A stretch of DNA of 64,000 bases from Argyresthia goedartella. Lineage: Eukaryota > Arthropoda > Insecta > Lepidoptera > Argyresthiidae. The notes below the pieces were generated by a model that was not told where the DNA came from, searched no databases, and saw nothing but the letters and a program-made list of their open reading frames with translations. Made by a program: the position numbers and the translations under genes. The DNA lies in NCBI GenBank assembly GCA_949825045.1, contig OX463829.1, positions 26,010,715-26,074,714 of the forward strand. The letters run 5' to 3'. Positions within the stretch are counted from its first letter, which is position 1; each line of letters opens with the position of its first letter. Of this stretch, positions 10,551 through 21,008 are shown piece by piece.

Positions 10551-11947
10551 CTATTTGAGTCCAAATTCCCAAACTTTCGATATGAACTGTGGTCCTGAGT
10601 CCGTAATTATAGTTTCGATAGGTACTTCCCTATGAAATCTCTTTGTACAAGCGAGCACGCTCCTACCTGTCGCTTTTCGCATTGGATATAATTTTATTAC
10701 TTTACTGTACACGTCTTGAATCACATATATATATTGATATCCGAATTTACCTACGGGCAATGGCCCATAAAGGTCCGAGAAAACTTTCTCACCCAACTTT
10801 TCCGCCAACACCGGTGTACAAGGACCAACGGTATTGTTAGTACTTGGTTTGACCTTTTGACATATGTCACAACTTCTTATCACCGCGCTAATCACCCTAC
10901 TCATATGAAGAAAATAATATCTGTCCTTCATCAGTGCTAATATTTTATATCTGCCGTAGTGACCTATTTCTTCATGTATGTGTAAAATTAGTTCCTCCTG
11001 TAGTGATTTCGGAATTACTAGCAACTGTACGTTCCGCTTCGGCACGTGAAAATATAACGTATCACCTACTAGCTTATAATTTTCAAAACCTCTTGTCCCC
11101 GTATCTACTACATTACGTCTGATACAACCGCTAATTCGATTTAACCGCTCATCTTCGCTTTGTAATCTCGCAATGTCCCGTAAACTCGAAATAACACTTG
11201 CGGTATTCGATGCCTGAAACCAGAATATCCCCGGCTGAACATTTGTACTGTCAATCATACCTCCAGGTCCCGCTATTTGCCTGCTTAGCGTGTCGGCAAT
11301 TTGATTATCAGTCCCTCGCACAAATTCTATGTCGTAATCGAATTGCTCTAAAAACATAATCCACCTCGTTACGCGTGCCCCTAATAAGGTCCACGACTTA
11401 ATGAACGTCAAACTTTTATGATCAGTTCTAATAATAACCTTTTCTCCCCGCAAGTATATCTCAAATCGCTTTAAAGTGTATATAACTGCATACATTTCCT
11501 GTTCACTGGTAGCCCATCTCGTCTGAGCACCCTTAAATGCCTGCGAACAGAACCCTATAATTCGTTCCTGGCCCGAATCATCTAATTGATAAACATAGCC
11601 CCCAATTCCTATAGCGCTGGCGTCACATTGAACATAATATGTTTTTCCCGCCAACGGCTGACTCAAAATTATACTTTCTAAGAATTGATTTTTTATCTCG
11701 TCAAAAGCACTTTGCATCTGCGCACTCCAGATGAACTTGACTCCAGACCGTAATAAATTGTACAAGGGCTGTGTTAACGTTCCAAAATTTTTTATAAACC
11801 TCCGAAAGTAATTTATGAACCCCAAAAACGCCCTCAATTGCCTGACAGTTCTGGGTGACGGATATAATTTAAGTGTTTCAATTTTGTCCGGGTCCATCTG
11901 CAAACCTTGTGTAGACAAAATGTGCCCCAATAACTTGACCTTTTTTT
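10551..11947 (-). CDS. pol: pol, end of RT + RNase H + integrase N-terminal half
   Basis: Second reading frame of pol, entered after the frame change at about 11941-11948; no own start is implied. It begins with the RT connection (GHILSTQGLQMDPDK, then LRAFLGFINYFRRFI). RNase H follows: YYVQCDASAIGIGGYV, the SEQEMYAVIYTLKRF helix and RTDHKSLTFI. Integrase has an HHCC zinc-binding module (HIHEEIGHYG ... SCDICQ) and two catalytic aspartates, in FSDLYGPL and ITDSGPQF. The frame stops at a TAG codon (10551-10553) inside the integrase core, before the final glutamate. Confidence 0.9.
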
Positions 11948-13413
11948 TGTGCGAACTCGCATTTTTTTAGTTTGCACGTGAAGCCCGCGTCTTTCAATTT
12001 ACTCAGAACCGTGTCCACTTGAGACAAATGCTGTTCGAAGTCACCCTCAGTTAAAATTGCCAAATCGTCAACAAAATTTAAACAATATGACCTAACCTCT
12101 GGCCCTAGAATTAAGTCCATCGCCCTCGAAAATGAACCCACACTGGTTTTCAACTCCTGAGGTAAAACGTTGTAAACATAACTTCTGCCTTGATATACAA
12201 AACCCGTGTATCGTTTAGATTCGTCTGATAATGGTATAGAAAAATACGCATCTTTGATATCAATAACTCCTATGTAGTTTATTCGGCGCCCGGATTGCAA
12301 TATCTCACTCATTAAAGGTGTGGTTTCAACCTCCCCGACCATTCCCATGTTGAATCGTCGTGCATCTAGCAGAATACGGACCTCTCCTGATTTCTTTAAT
12401 GTACAAGTCAATGGACTGCTGAAATCCGTAGATTGCCTGCTAATAATACCTATCAATTCCATTTCTTCCAAACGTTTTGTTACTTTATCGCGATATGCGA
12501 ACGGTATGGGATAGCTTCGTTTTACGAAAGGCGTTTCATCTCTCATTTTTATCTCATGTATATATTTATTTGTCCGACCTATCCTATCGCTAAACAACTC
12601 TGCATGTTTATTTAACACCGGCAATAACCTTGTTTTGTGTTCTACAGGTATTGATGAATTATTCACATATTCCTCTATCATATTTCTACTGGTATCTTGG
12701 TTCTGTACTTCCATTGTACAACAGCAAAAATCCTGATTAGGGCCAGTACCTAATGGTATTTCACACATCCGCCCGGCGCTTCGTATAATTAGCCTCTTAT
12801 TACCCTCACACATTAAACTGGCTCGCGTCTGTTGTATAAAATCAAACCCCAAAATTAAATCTTTAGGCACCCTTGTTAATACTAGCATTGGAGTATCGAT
12901 AACGCATTCACCTATTGTTAATGGTAACGTTACTAATTTATCAACCCTTTCCTTACTGACTCCAAATGCACCTGTGATTCTCAAACTTGGAATCGGTATT
13001 TCCGTCGGTTTTCCCAATTGACTGTATACTTCTTCGTATACTCTCAGACTTATTACACTGATTTCGCTCCCCGAATCAATCAAACTCCTTACAACAATAT
13101 TCCCAATACGCACATCTATCTCAGGTAATGTCAAAGTACTACATAACTCGCGCCCACACTCAGTCGAATCGTCGTCTCTGAATATCGTATGTAAACGTCT
13201 GTCATTTCGATCTCTACAATTCGATCTAGATTTTTCCTCTAAACACACGGCATATCCGTGCGCTTTATGCGCTAATAATTGAATAAATTCATTCACACCC
13301 ACGTTCGAATCCAAATTACACAAATCATACAATCTATGCTTTTTTTCAATTTGATCGGCTGTCCACCCAAACCGTAATAAATATCTGAGCGCGAACGACC
13401 CGCGCGAGTCCAC
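11878..13413 (-). CDS. pol: pol, protease + reverse transcriptase (first part)
   Basis: The track-style start at 13413 is a GTG; expression is better explained by -1 frameshifting from gag (site at 13416-13422). An aspartic protease has its active-site LIDSGSEISV at about residue 113. The RT runs from about residue 280: FSSPLTCTLKKSGEVRILLDARRFN, then VIDIKDAYFSIPL, then LPQELKTSVGSF, and the catalytic box YCLNFVDDLAILTE, where FVDD replaces the commoner YVDD. After CEFAQKK the frame leaves pol at a run of eight A (minus strand, 11941-11948) and the last 20 or so residues are out of frame. One base too many in the run explains the change of frame. Confidence 0.9.
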   Translation of the reverse strand: MDSRGSFALRYLLRFGWTADQIEKKHRLYDLCNLDSNVGVNEFIQLLAHKAHGYAVCLEEKSRSNCRDRNDRRLHTIFRDDDSTECGRELCSTLTLPEIDVRIGNIVVRSLIDSGSEISVISLRVYEEVYSQLGKPTEIPIPSLRITGAFGVSKERVDKLVTLPLTIGECVIDTPMLVLTRVPKDLILGFDFIQQTRASLMCEGNKRLIIRSAGRMCEIPLGTGPNQDFCCCTMEVQNQDTSRNMIEEYVNNSSIPVEHKTRLLPVLNKHAELFSDRIGRTNKYIHEIKMRDETPFVKRSYPIPFAYRDKVTKRLEEMELIGIISRQSTDFSSPLTCTLKKSGEVRILLDARRFNMGMVGEVETTPLMSEILQSGRRINYIGVIDIKDAYFSIPLSDESKRYTGFVYQGRSYVYNVLPQELKTSVGSFSRAMDLILGPEVRSYCLNFVDDLAILTEGDFEQHLSQVDTVLSKLKDAGFTCKLKKCEFAQKKGQVIGAHFVYTRFADGPGQN

Positions 13414-14468
13414 TAGTTTTTTGAATTCTGACTTATCGCATTATTCCTGTCACTTGAACTTTGCCCTGCCTCTGTATCTCCTGAACTATCATTGCCCCTC
13501 TGGAACCCTATTGCCTTGAAGCTAGGCTGAGGCTGTCTGCCTCTACCGCGAAAATAACCGCGACCACGCGTCCCAAATTCGTTTCGCGCCTTCGTTACCG
13601 CGTTATAATTATTCCTACGACTCATCGCGTTATAACGTAACGTATTTACCCGCATAGCTCGATATTGCCCACGCATGTAGCTATCCCGCCTTACATTATT
13701 CGTATCCATTGTCTCAGAACCATGTATCGCACTTAATCCCCCATCGACATTCCGTTCTAAATGCCGAAGGAATTCGACCGCATCCCGTATAATCATAGTC
13801 TCCTTTCTAGCAAAAAACGCTACCTGAATATCACGCGGCAACTGTCTGAAAATCGTGTTGATTTTCTCCGTATCAGTAAACGGTATCGTAAGCTCATATA
13901 TGCTATTCAATTGAGAGGCAAAGAATTCTTCCATACTTTGACCTTTCTTAGAATCAAACTTCGCAGTTAGGAATCTTTGCTTAATTAATTCCTGTTCATT
14001 ATCACCCCAGAATACCTCTCTGAAATCTTTTTCAAAATCCGAATAGGTTCGCCATGAGTCTCTGTATATGCTCATTCGAACTTTTGCAATTCCTACCAAA
14101 CTATCCGTTGCCCATATCAAAGCCCTAGAACTATCTCCCGAGACTTTAATATAAGCCTTTAAATCTCTTAAGAAAATCATCGGATTTTCCGAACTTCGCC
14201 CATCGAATGTCGGCAACTTCTGTGTCATTTTCACAATGCATGATTGACGTTTTTCTACCGATTTTTCAAACGTCTCTAGTTCCTGTCTGTCAGTCTGTCT
14301 GTCCGAAGTCCTACTAGCATTACTCGTGCTGGAACCCCTTTCCAAACTGTCTAATCTTTTCACTATTTCAGATAACAATTGCGTCACCTGCCCTGACGCC
14401 ATTTCACTTGTGTGCGAAAGTGAATTTTGTGCTACCCTACTATCGTTTTTTCTAAGCCGGCCGGCCAT
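13413..14468 (-). CDS. gag: gag of the gypsy-type element
   Basis: 351 residues from ATG at 14468, about 180 nt downstream of the PBS. Residues 80-240 look like a retrotransposon gag capsid: KLPTFDGRSSENPMIFLRDL, then FREVFWGDNEQELIKQRFL and ITIPFTDTEKINTIFRQLP-like helices. The C-terminal part has no CCHC zinc knuckle. Instead it holds an RG-rich patch, GTRGRGYFRGRGR, a plausible nucleic-acid binding tail. Gag forms the particle in which reverse transcription occurs. The stop TAG (13415-13413) overlaps the pol frame and is preceded by a slippery heptamer. The frame is intact. Confidence 0.92.
   Translation of the reverse strand: MAGRLRKNDSRVAQNSLSHTSEMASGQVTQLLSEIVKRLDSLERGSSTSNASRTSDRQTDRQELETFEKSVEKRQSCIVKMTQKLPTFDGRSSENPMIFLRDLKAYIKVSGDSSRALIWATDSLVGIAKVRMSIYRDSWRTYSDFEKDFREVFWGDNEQELIKQRFLTAKFDSKKGQSMEEFFASQLNSIYELTIPFTDTEKINTIFRQLPRDIQVAFFARKETMIIRDAVEFLRHLERNVDGGLSAIHGSETMDTNNVRRDSYMRGQYRAMRVNTLRYNAMSRRNNYNAVTKARNEFGTRGRGYFRGRGRQPQPSFKAIGFQRGNDSSGDTEAGQSSSDRNNAISQNSKN
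13416..13422 (-). promoter_or_regulatory. -1 ribosomal frameshift site (gag to pol)
   Basis: The minus strand reads TCA AAA AAC TAG in the gag frame, so A AAA AAC sits directly before the gag stop. This is a classical X XXY YYZ slippery heptamer. Slipping back by one base enters the pol frame exactly. About 10 nt downstream GCGCG can pair with CGCGC across a 7-nt loop (13407-13391 region), a possible stimulatory stem. Activity is inferred. Confidence 0.75.
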
Positions 14469-14648
14469 TATTCCTATTAAACCGCCGTAGCTCGTACAAA
14501 GAATTGTGAAAACAATGCCCCTTTTTTGCTTATTTCTTATTTACAAACTGAACTGTTTAAAATCGTTTCTACGTTGTGTTATTTTTAAAAGTAACGCGTT
14601 AAACCTTGATTCTTTTAGAATATCTAGGTATCAGACTATCTAGGATAT

Positions 14649-14666
14649 CCTTCGGTCTCGGCACCA
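14649..14666 (-). other. primer binding site
   Basis: Six nucleotides inside the 5' LTR the minus strand reads TGGTGCCGAGACCGAAGG. The leading TGG is the complement of a tRNA 3' CCA end. I did not assign the tRNA species. Confidence 0.75.
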
Positions 14667-14672
14667 GAAATC

Positions 14673-16877
14673 TGTACCGTCACCAGGCCAAGGTCGTAGC
14701 CGCCGCTATCAGTAGCTATGATCGTCTATTCTATCTATCCCAAAATGAGAGGACCCGATTCGGCTGTAAGTTTTGTAAGTAAGAATGATAAGTCTGAATT
14801 TCTCGTTCGTCGAGAAATCCGTTAGGCGTACAATAGTCGAACGAAGTTTGGTTCAGGAAGTTACAGTTTCAAGTTAGACAGAGAAAGCATATATGTCCGC
14901 GAGCCGGTAATTCACATCAGTCAGCGGTGTATTGCGCCAGAACGATCGTTGTTATATTTTATGTGATGGCACCATCTGGTTTTTGTATATATGAGCGCAT
15001 TGGAACATCTTTTGTTTTAGTTTTAGTGATCGACCACAGTTTATAATATTTGTTTGTGATATCGTATAGATATCCGTCGTAGTTTTACGACGTGAGTACT
15101 CAATGATATTTCATGTGCTCGCTAGTAGCGGCTTGTGGTGGTTCCAATTATATATTTGGTTCACGGCAATAACGATCCGAAAAGACCGGTTTACACAATT
15201 GCGATTTGAGTTCCGAAATGGGTTCTGAACTAGCGGTTACCTCAAAAGGTCCGTAACGTTTTGAAACCTTCAACTCTGCGCAATTTGAGCTGGATGTTAT
15301 CGAAACGCAAGCATTATTGTTTTAGGAGATCTAATCCACACCATAGCGAAGTGCATAGTTCGATAAATACCGAACTATGAATTCCACTAGCCGCAGCACG
15401 TCCTGGGCTGAGCCTAATCATATATACCGACTCAGCTTACACATAAGATCTCCTGCGAATTTACATTTAATTTAAAAATGCAACTTGAATCCAATCTGAC
15501 CCAAGGCAATGCAAAACACCTACCCGGACCTAAACAATGAACTTTAGACTGTAAATTGATCTCTTCGCGCGTCCCCGACAACACTCAAATGTCAAAATAT
15601 CAACAGGATATGTTATCTGTGTTGACACCGGTTTAACTTTGTTCTGAATTTGTTATTTCCATCCGCGGAACCTCATCGATCAAACAGTCTCCCTATGCCC
15701 TGACAACCTAGGTTTAGCCGCAACTAAACTCCTGTCTAGCCTAGTCTAAAAACCTAGTGTTATACCACGTCCATTATCGACACCACTCGAAAATGGTTGA
15801 GTTTGATTTGAATGTGCTTGAATGTTTAACGACTGTGTGTGTGGGAATTACAAAACTCGCTACTCGAAGGAATGAGGAGAGGATTAGCCCGCGAATATCC
15901 TAAGAGCCAATCCAGGAACCCTATGGTGAAGGAAAAAGGAATTTAGGGTCGCTCCAAGCCCAGACTCAGACTCAGATAAATTGACTTAAAAGTTCTTTTC
16001 TAACGACCCAAGGATAGTTTTGGAATTTGGGGTAGGTTGATATAAAGGTAGGAACCGAGGTATATCTCGGTGCTTCAGACACTCACGAAAACCCACTGAA
16101 ACTCCGCAATCACAAATTCGTATAGTTCTGACGCGTAACACGGCAGACAAAACTGTTTAGAACTCGTGAAGGACGACTGTCACAGTAGCTAGACGCTGAG
16201 ACTGAATGCCCTCCCCTCTCAAACTCTCGTATTTATATGCGTCCTTTGCGAATACGCTCTGCCCAAGCGAAGCTTCTTATCACTAACTACACAGGGTCTA
16301 ATTTCAACCATGCCATGCAGATCCGCCGTTCTACAAATTGTGTGTACGCATATTCACTATGATCAACCGTAGGTGATCACTCAAATCATTTGGTACTGCC
16401 GATACACAGAATCTGTTGATCGCTGACCAATAAAAGCTTGTTGCGATTAATTAAGCATACCCGACCGCTAGTTGCGCGAAGCAAAGACCACCAGAATGAT
16501 ATTCAAACTAGCGGTGTCAGACTCTCCATATCATACCTCAATCGCAATTGTATATTTGCAATCTACATAATAGCTTTCTCCGTATCGTTCCATAATAACC
16601 TTTCATTATTTAGTTATTCATAATTTTATTCAACGCGCAGCCAAATCGGCTCTGATCTCTACACATCTCGCAGGAATGCGACAAAAAAACTTGACCTGAA
16701 CTAACTTCCACGAATGAACCCACGCGTCTTTTTTTTTCCAAACTTTGCCAGTAAGCTACGCAAAACCCCCAAACGTTATCTGAACCGATTCTCGTATTCA
16801 AAACAGCGCGGCGTTGGGCTAGCTCTCTACCACGCAGAATGAAGTATCAAATGTACCGAATCTCGTGTACCATTACA
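14673..16877 (-). repeat. 5' LTR of the gypsy-type element
   Basis: Starts TGTACCGTCACCAGG and ends GTACCATTACA on the plus strand; 2205 bp, 4 bp longer than its partner because of an insertion near 16205-16208. TTAC (16878-16881) follows as the target duplication. Confidence 0.93.
16201..16237 (-). promoter_or_regulatory. TATA box and initiator of the 5' LTR
   Basis: Minus-strand TATAAATA (16237-16230) and TCAGT (16205-16201). The spacing is 34 bp, against 30 bp in the 3' LTR, because the one LTR indel falls between them. This LTR should drive the present genomic RNA. Confidence 0.6.
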
Positions 16878-16881
16878 TTAC

Positions 16882-17499
16882 TTATCCTCAACATCCTCAC
16901 ACAATACATTTGAGCACACTATTGATATATGAATAGTTTTTCATTTTGTTACACTAAACTAACAATTGATGGCACAGTTCCGGCAGAGTTTCAGTTACGT
17001 GATATTCTTTAACTGTGGCAACACTGACATGTGTGAATTGGCCTTAACAGTCGTATACATGCCGTATAGTTGGTCTATAACATAATACCTACATCACACC
17101 CTTTTACCCAACCAATATACAGCCACAATGGCTGCCGGGGGCAGATGATTGCTCTTCATCAATCACCGCGCGTCGGGCTGTCTGGCGGCCGCTCATACGT
17201 GCGTTCTTATGGGAATGTATGTAGGCTTAATGGAAAACGAAATGCAGATGAAAGCCTGATCTACCTCAGCTATAGTGCTTAGCTGAGTAGGTTTCTACGG
17301 GAGTGGATATATTAAAGGGTTTTAGGGTCGTATTCCACACATTTAACAATTGCTAACCGCGATCTTTCTCATCGATGTCCGACGTGTAAATGTCTTGAAT
17401 GTTACATCGAATCTATTATTTAAGGCTCAAGCCTCGGTGAAAATAGCAAGTCTATTCGTGGTGGTTGAAATTTTGGACACAATTGTATTAAAAATAGGC
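16882..17499. other. no recognisable gene or element
   Basis: Unique-looking sequence to the right of the LTR element. Short open frames show no motif. Confidence 0.45.
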
Positions 17500-17840
17500 T
17501 TATGTTTAAACGATTCCCAAAAACGCACCTATTTTACTACCAATAAATTCGAAATGACTGCCAGAATGGATAAATGGCCACCAAATTGTGTTTGGATAAA
17601 TGATCACCAAACTTCTTTTTATGTTTTGTGTGCTTAAGTTTATGTTTTAAGTATTTTTGTTGTTCTTTCATGTTCTACCTAACACGAAGGATAAAGGGTG
17701 CTTCGCTTCGCTCACCCCCTTTACCCTTCACCTAAGCTACCGCAGTATTTTGCCCTGATATTTTTTGCAACTTTTGGTGTTCATTTATCCATTTTGGGTA
17801 GGAAAAAAATATTTTGGTGATCATTATATTTATTGCCTTA
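17500..17840 (-). repeat. K repeat, long form
   Basis: Ends carry ATAAATGATCACCAAA and CACCAAAAG-type subterminal words. The core, on the minus strand, runs from ATCAGGGCAAAATACTGCGG through GGTGAGCGAAGCGAAGC to CCTTCGTGTTAGGT and then ACTTAAAACATAAAC. Very similar copies lie at 43350-43675 and 45440-45752, and a split one at 54290-55410. Non-coding. Confidence 0.75.
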
Positions 17841-18047
17841 AAAATATATTCATAACAGCCCACACTGCAAGATGGCTGGCTAGTGGCTAGTCGCCGCGGC
17901 AGAACAGCGCAAACATTGTGCGTGTGTTTTATAATTATTTTATAAACCACTGATTATTTCTTTAATTTCAAATACTACGTTTTAAGCTATTTTGAATAAC
18001 TATTTTTTGAAACAAGAACTATATAATATTATTTATATAGTCTACAC

Positions 18048-18482
18048 ACGTATCATAAACCCTCTTTACTGCGTACAAAAACCGCACGTTACGATCAGCA
18101 TAATGTTAAACTACTTGGTAAAAACTCATTTTTTATCTGAAAATTTACACATTATGACCATAATGTGTAATTTTCTACATATTATACATATTATATATAT
18201 ATTATATTCAAATTTCGAACGCCGACGCCCGCCTGCGTGAAGTTGGTACTACAGAACAAGCTAAACAACTGCAGAGCTACAATGCCGGTCAAACATGCGG
18301 TTCCTGAACACATCAAAGAGAGCTTATGATATGTGTGTAGATAAACTAGTGTATGTAACTGTACATAATTAGGCATTAAAACTCTCGAGTGATATTATTA
18401 TAAAACTCGCCTTCGGCTCGTTTCATAAACCCACTCTCGAGTATTAATGCCCTCCATTATGCAGCAGTCACATAAACTACTA
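18048..18482 (+). repeat. Fb composite fold-back repeat, most complete copy
   Basis: Two fold-back units in tandem. Unit 1 starts TAGTCTACACACGTATCATA and ends in the inverse, TATGATATGTGTGTAGATAA, with about 65 bp of imperfect terminal inverted repeat. Unit 2 follows at once, from ACTAGTGTATGTAACTG to CAGTCACATAAACTAC, with ACTCTCGAGTG and CACTCTCGAGT as inner arms. Other copies: 3735, 31362, 36275 (unit 1 only) and 38634 (inverted). Confidence 0.8.
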
Positions 18483-19383
18483 TTAAAATTCTAAGAAATA
18501 ACAGTTTTAGGTGAAAAACATCTATCTAGTTTTTTATAAGCTTTTATTTAGTTTCGCCTGTCCCGGGCTCTAATGATGGATCCGGAAGGTGGCCATAAGA
18601 ACTCTGTGATAAAACGAAACAACCCCATCGAGTTTGGGGTCGTCGGATTTGTCTTGAAAAGTACTCTGATACTAGATTAGCTTCTTACTTTTTTGGGTTC
18701 CGTATTTATTACTTATATTGTACAAGTAATAATTCTTACTTTTAAAAAAAATATGGCTTGTCCATATGACATAATGATGTTTTCAAAAACTACGATTGAA
18801 GGAAAGCTATGTCTTCATAACATATGTTGTTCTGGATTTGAAAAAAATCTTCTTTAGGAGAAATAACGCTTCAATGATTGAAATTTCGGAATATCCATCG
18901 TCTTCATTCAATACTACTGAACCGATTTTGATAATAAATCACATTTAAATAGAGTCGATGCCCTCCTTTTATCTAATGAAGTAAGTAGAAGTTGATTGAA
19001 AATAATCGTCTTTATCATTAATGTAAGATCATTATGATTAATTGATACAAGAAAGGAAATTATAATTAAACCCTATAAATTATACAAAATTGAGGCGAAA
19101 GTGTTAAAAACAGTTTTTCTTTTTATTACAATAACAAACTAAAATATTTTAAACAAGCTCACTACAAATAAGCCCTCAGTCCAAGCATAGGTGAAATTGT
19201 AAGCTCGTTAACATAAGCTTCGGGTTACCAATTAGAGTATAATTACTCTGCGGCTGACAGAGCTTTTCAAATATTTATGCACAACTTTTATTCACAGACC
19301 ACTTAACCAATGTTCTGTGGTTTCATTTACATAAGAGGGTGTGTCAGGGTCACCTATCACGAGTATGACTTTAGCTAGAATCT
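18483..19383. other. no recognisable gene or element
   Basis: Strongly AT-rich, with no open frame of note and no paired ends that I could find. Confidence 0.45.
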
Positions 19384-19513
19384 TTGGGCCTTACCACAAA
19401 AACAGCCGTTTCAAGACAAAAATTTATATATATAGTATTGGACGTTGGTTTTGACGTTAAACTATGTTTAATATTTTTTGTAGTAATGCGGTTTGTCACA
19501 AAACTTAAACTGC

Positions 19514-20235
19514 TTTCACATAAGGGCCGAAGTCGCGCGACAGCCGCGCAGCAGTCGCACTTGCCTTCACATTACCACTTCAACCGCGCGACACGGGGTG
19601 GCGCGCTTCATTTCAAAATGGTTTCCAACGGGGAACATCATTGCTTGTTGTTCCTGCTTTTGGTGGTAGTCTGTATAAGGAATGGTGAACAAGTGCTAAT
19701 GGCCTTGAGCATTAGACAAAGAAAACACATACCCGTCCGACGGCACCGTTTCGCAGAGCCCCGCCGCGGCTCCTCGAGTTGACAAATTATATAAAATATT
19801 AATTGACTCTCTTATAAAACGCACGCATTTTTTATATTTTTACCCTTCTTTACGTGTTTGTTTAATATAGAAACTGATTTCATCTCTCAGTGAATTTCCA
19901 TTTAGTAGAAAATCATGCATCAGGAAGGAATGTTTTTATGTTATATATGGTACCGTAAGATAGTCAAAACCGTTAGTTGATTTTTGATTAGTTTTGTTGA
20001 TTAGTTGATTGTTAGTGAGATATATATCAGATATTATATATTTTCCATGAAAGTTCTTCTCTAATAAACTTTTTATAACATATATTTATCCCTGATTTTT
20101 CTCCCAACTAGTGTGGCCTAGAATTTAAGCTAAAGATGACTGAAGTTTGTTTAAACTTTAATATGGAAATCGGCTGCTTCTGAGCAGCGCGACAGCCGGC
20201 CTGTCGCGCGTGAATTGCGATGGTTAGTGTGAAAA
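19514..20235. mobile_element. candidate remnant of a DNA transposon with GC-rich ends
   Basis: The left end TTTCACATAAGG leads into CGCGCGACAGCCG; the inverse of the right end reads TTTTCACACTAACC then CGCGCGACAGG. The two ends are 0.7 kb apart. Between them an open frame (to 19782) ends in an Arg-rich KHIPVRRHRF stretch that vaguely recalls PIF/Harbinger proteins, but I cannot support a family. A CCGTAAGATAGTCAAAACCG word (19951-19970) shows that the inverted-repeat element described at 46913-49985 also landed here. Confidence 0.35.
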
Positions 20236-20849
20236 CGCGTCACTCCTGAAAGTGTAAAATACAGAGTGTAACAGAAAGGTGTATTCATATTTTTTCACAC
20301 CTTTCATTCGGAAATGTAAGTTTTGCTCCACGACGAGAGGGAGCAAAATGCTACTTTACTGTTTAAGCTACTTTTTTAATTTATTCATTGGCGTGTAGCA
20401 TTTACGCAATCTGCCCATTGAACACAGATCTTAATACAATAATCGATTGTAATTTCATCGTAGTCGATTAAAAACGAACATGTTTCAAGTTTTACTTTTA
20501 ACAACGTTAAATGAAAATTTATGAATGTTTCGTCATATAAAAAAAAAATGTCACAATAAATTATATGTTTTACTGAAATCAAAACTATCGATGACTGTTA
20601 TTGTGATATAATCAATATTGATATCCGATACCATTGTAATATTCAATTCAAATTATTTTTACACATTGGTAAAAGTAGCACAGCAATATTTTATTTGTCC
20701 TGATCCTCTCCCTAATCCTTCACAATCCGTCATTATAAAAAAAAAAGCTTTCGTTGTTCGATTACTGTAAAAGTGGTGAAACTTTAAGAAAAGTGGTGGT
20801 ATTTTAAGAGCATTTAATTTAAATTTTCCTCATATTCGGTGTGAAAAAT

Positions 20850-21008
20850 TATATGTGTCACTCAGGAGCAAAATTATTTTCGTCATGGGCGTTAACACTT
20901 GAATCCTTCGTTACGCTCAGGATTCTAACTTAATCCTTCGCTTCACTCTGGATTCAATGTACCGCCCTCGCCGTAAATACATCATTTTGCTCCCTTGTGA
21001 CACAAATA
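20850..21008. repeat. MITE with TGTGTCAC ... GTGACACA ends
   Basis: Terminal inverted repeats TTATATGTGTCAC and GTGACACAAATAA, continuing into GGAGCAAAAT / ATTTTGCTCC. The inner part contains two near-repeats of AATCCTTCG. About 155 bp, non-coding. A fragment with the same GGAGCAAAATG end lies at 20315-20350. Confidence 0.75.

Larger units (their letters stand above)
7340..16877 (-). mobile_element. Full-length Ty3/gypsy-type LTR retrotransposon (9.54 kb)
   Basis: Two direct repeats of 2201 and 2205 bp flank an internal region that encodes gag and pol on the minus strand in the order protease, RT, RNase H, integrase. That gene order defines the Ty3/gypsy group. LTR ends are TGTACCG ... CATTACA on the plus strand, with TTAC duplicated outside. 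PBS and PPT sit at the expected internal edges. By eye the LTRs differ by about five substitutions and one 4-bp indel, so the insertion is recent. There is no env frame between integrase and the 3' LTR. LTRs over 2 kb are unusual; the Osvaldo/Ulysses-type lineage is one possible home, which a phylogeny would have to decide. Confidence 0.95.
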
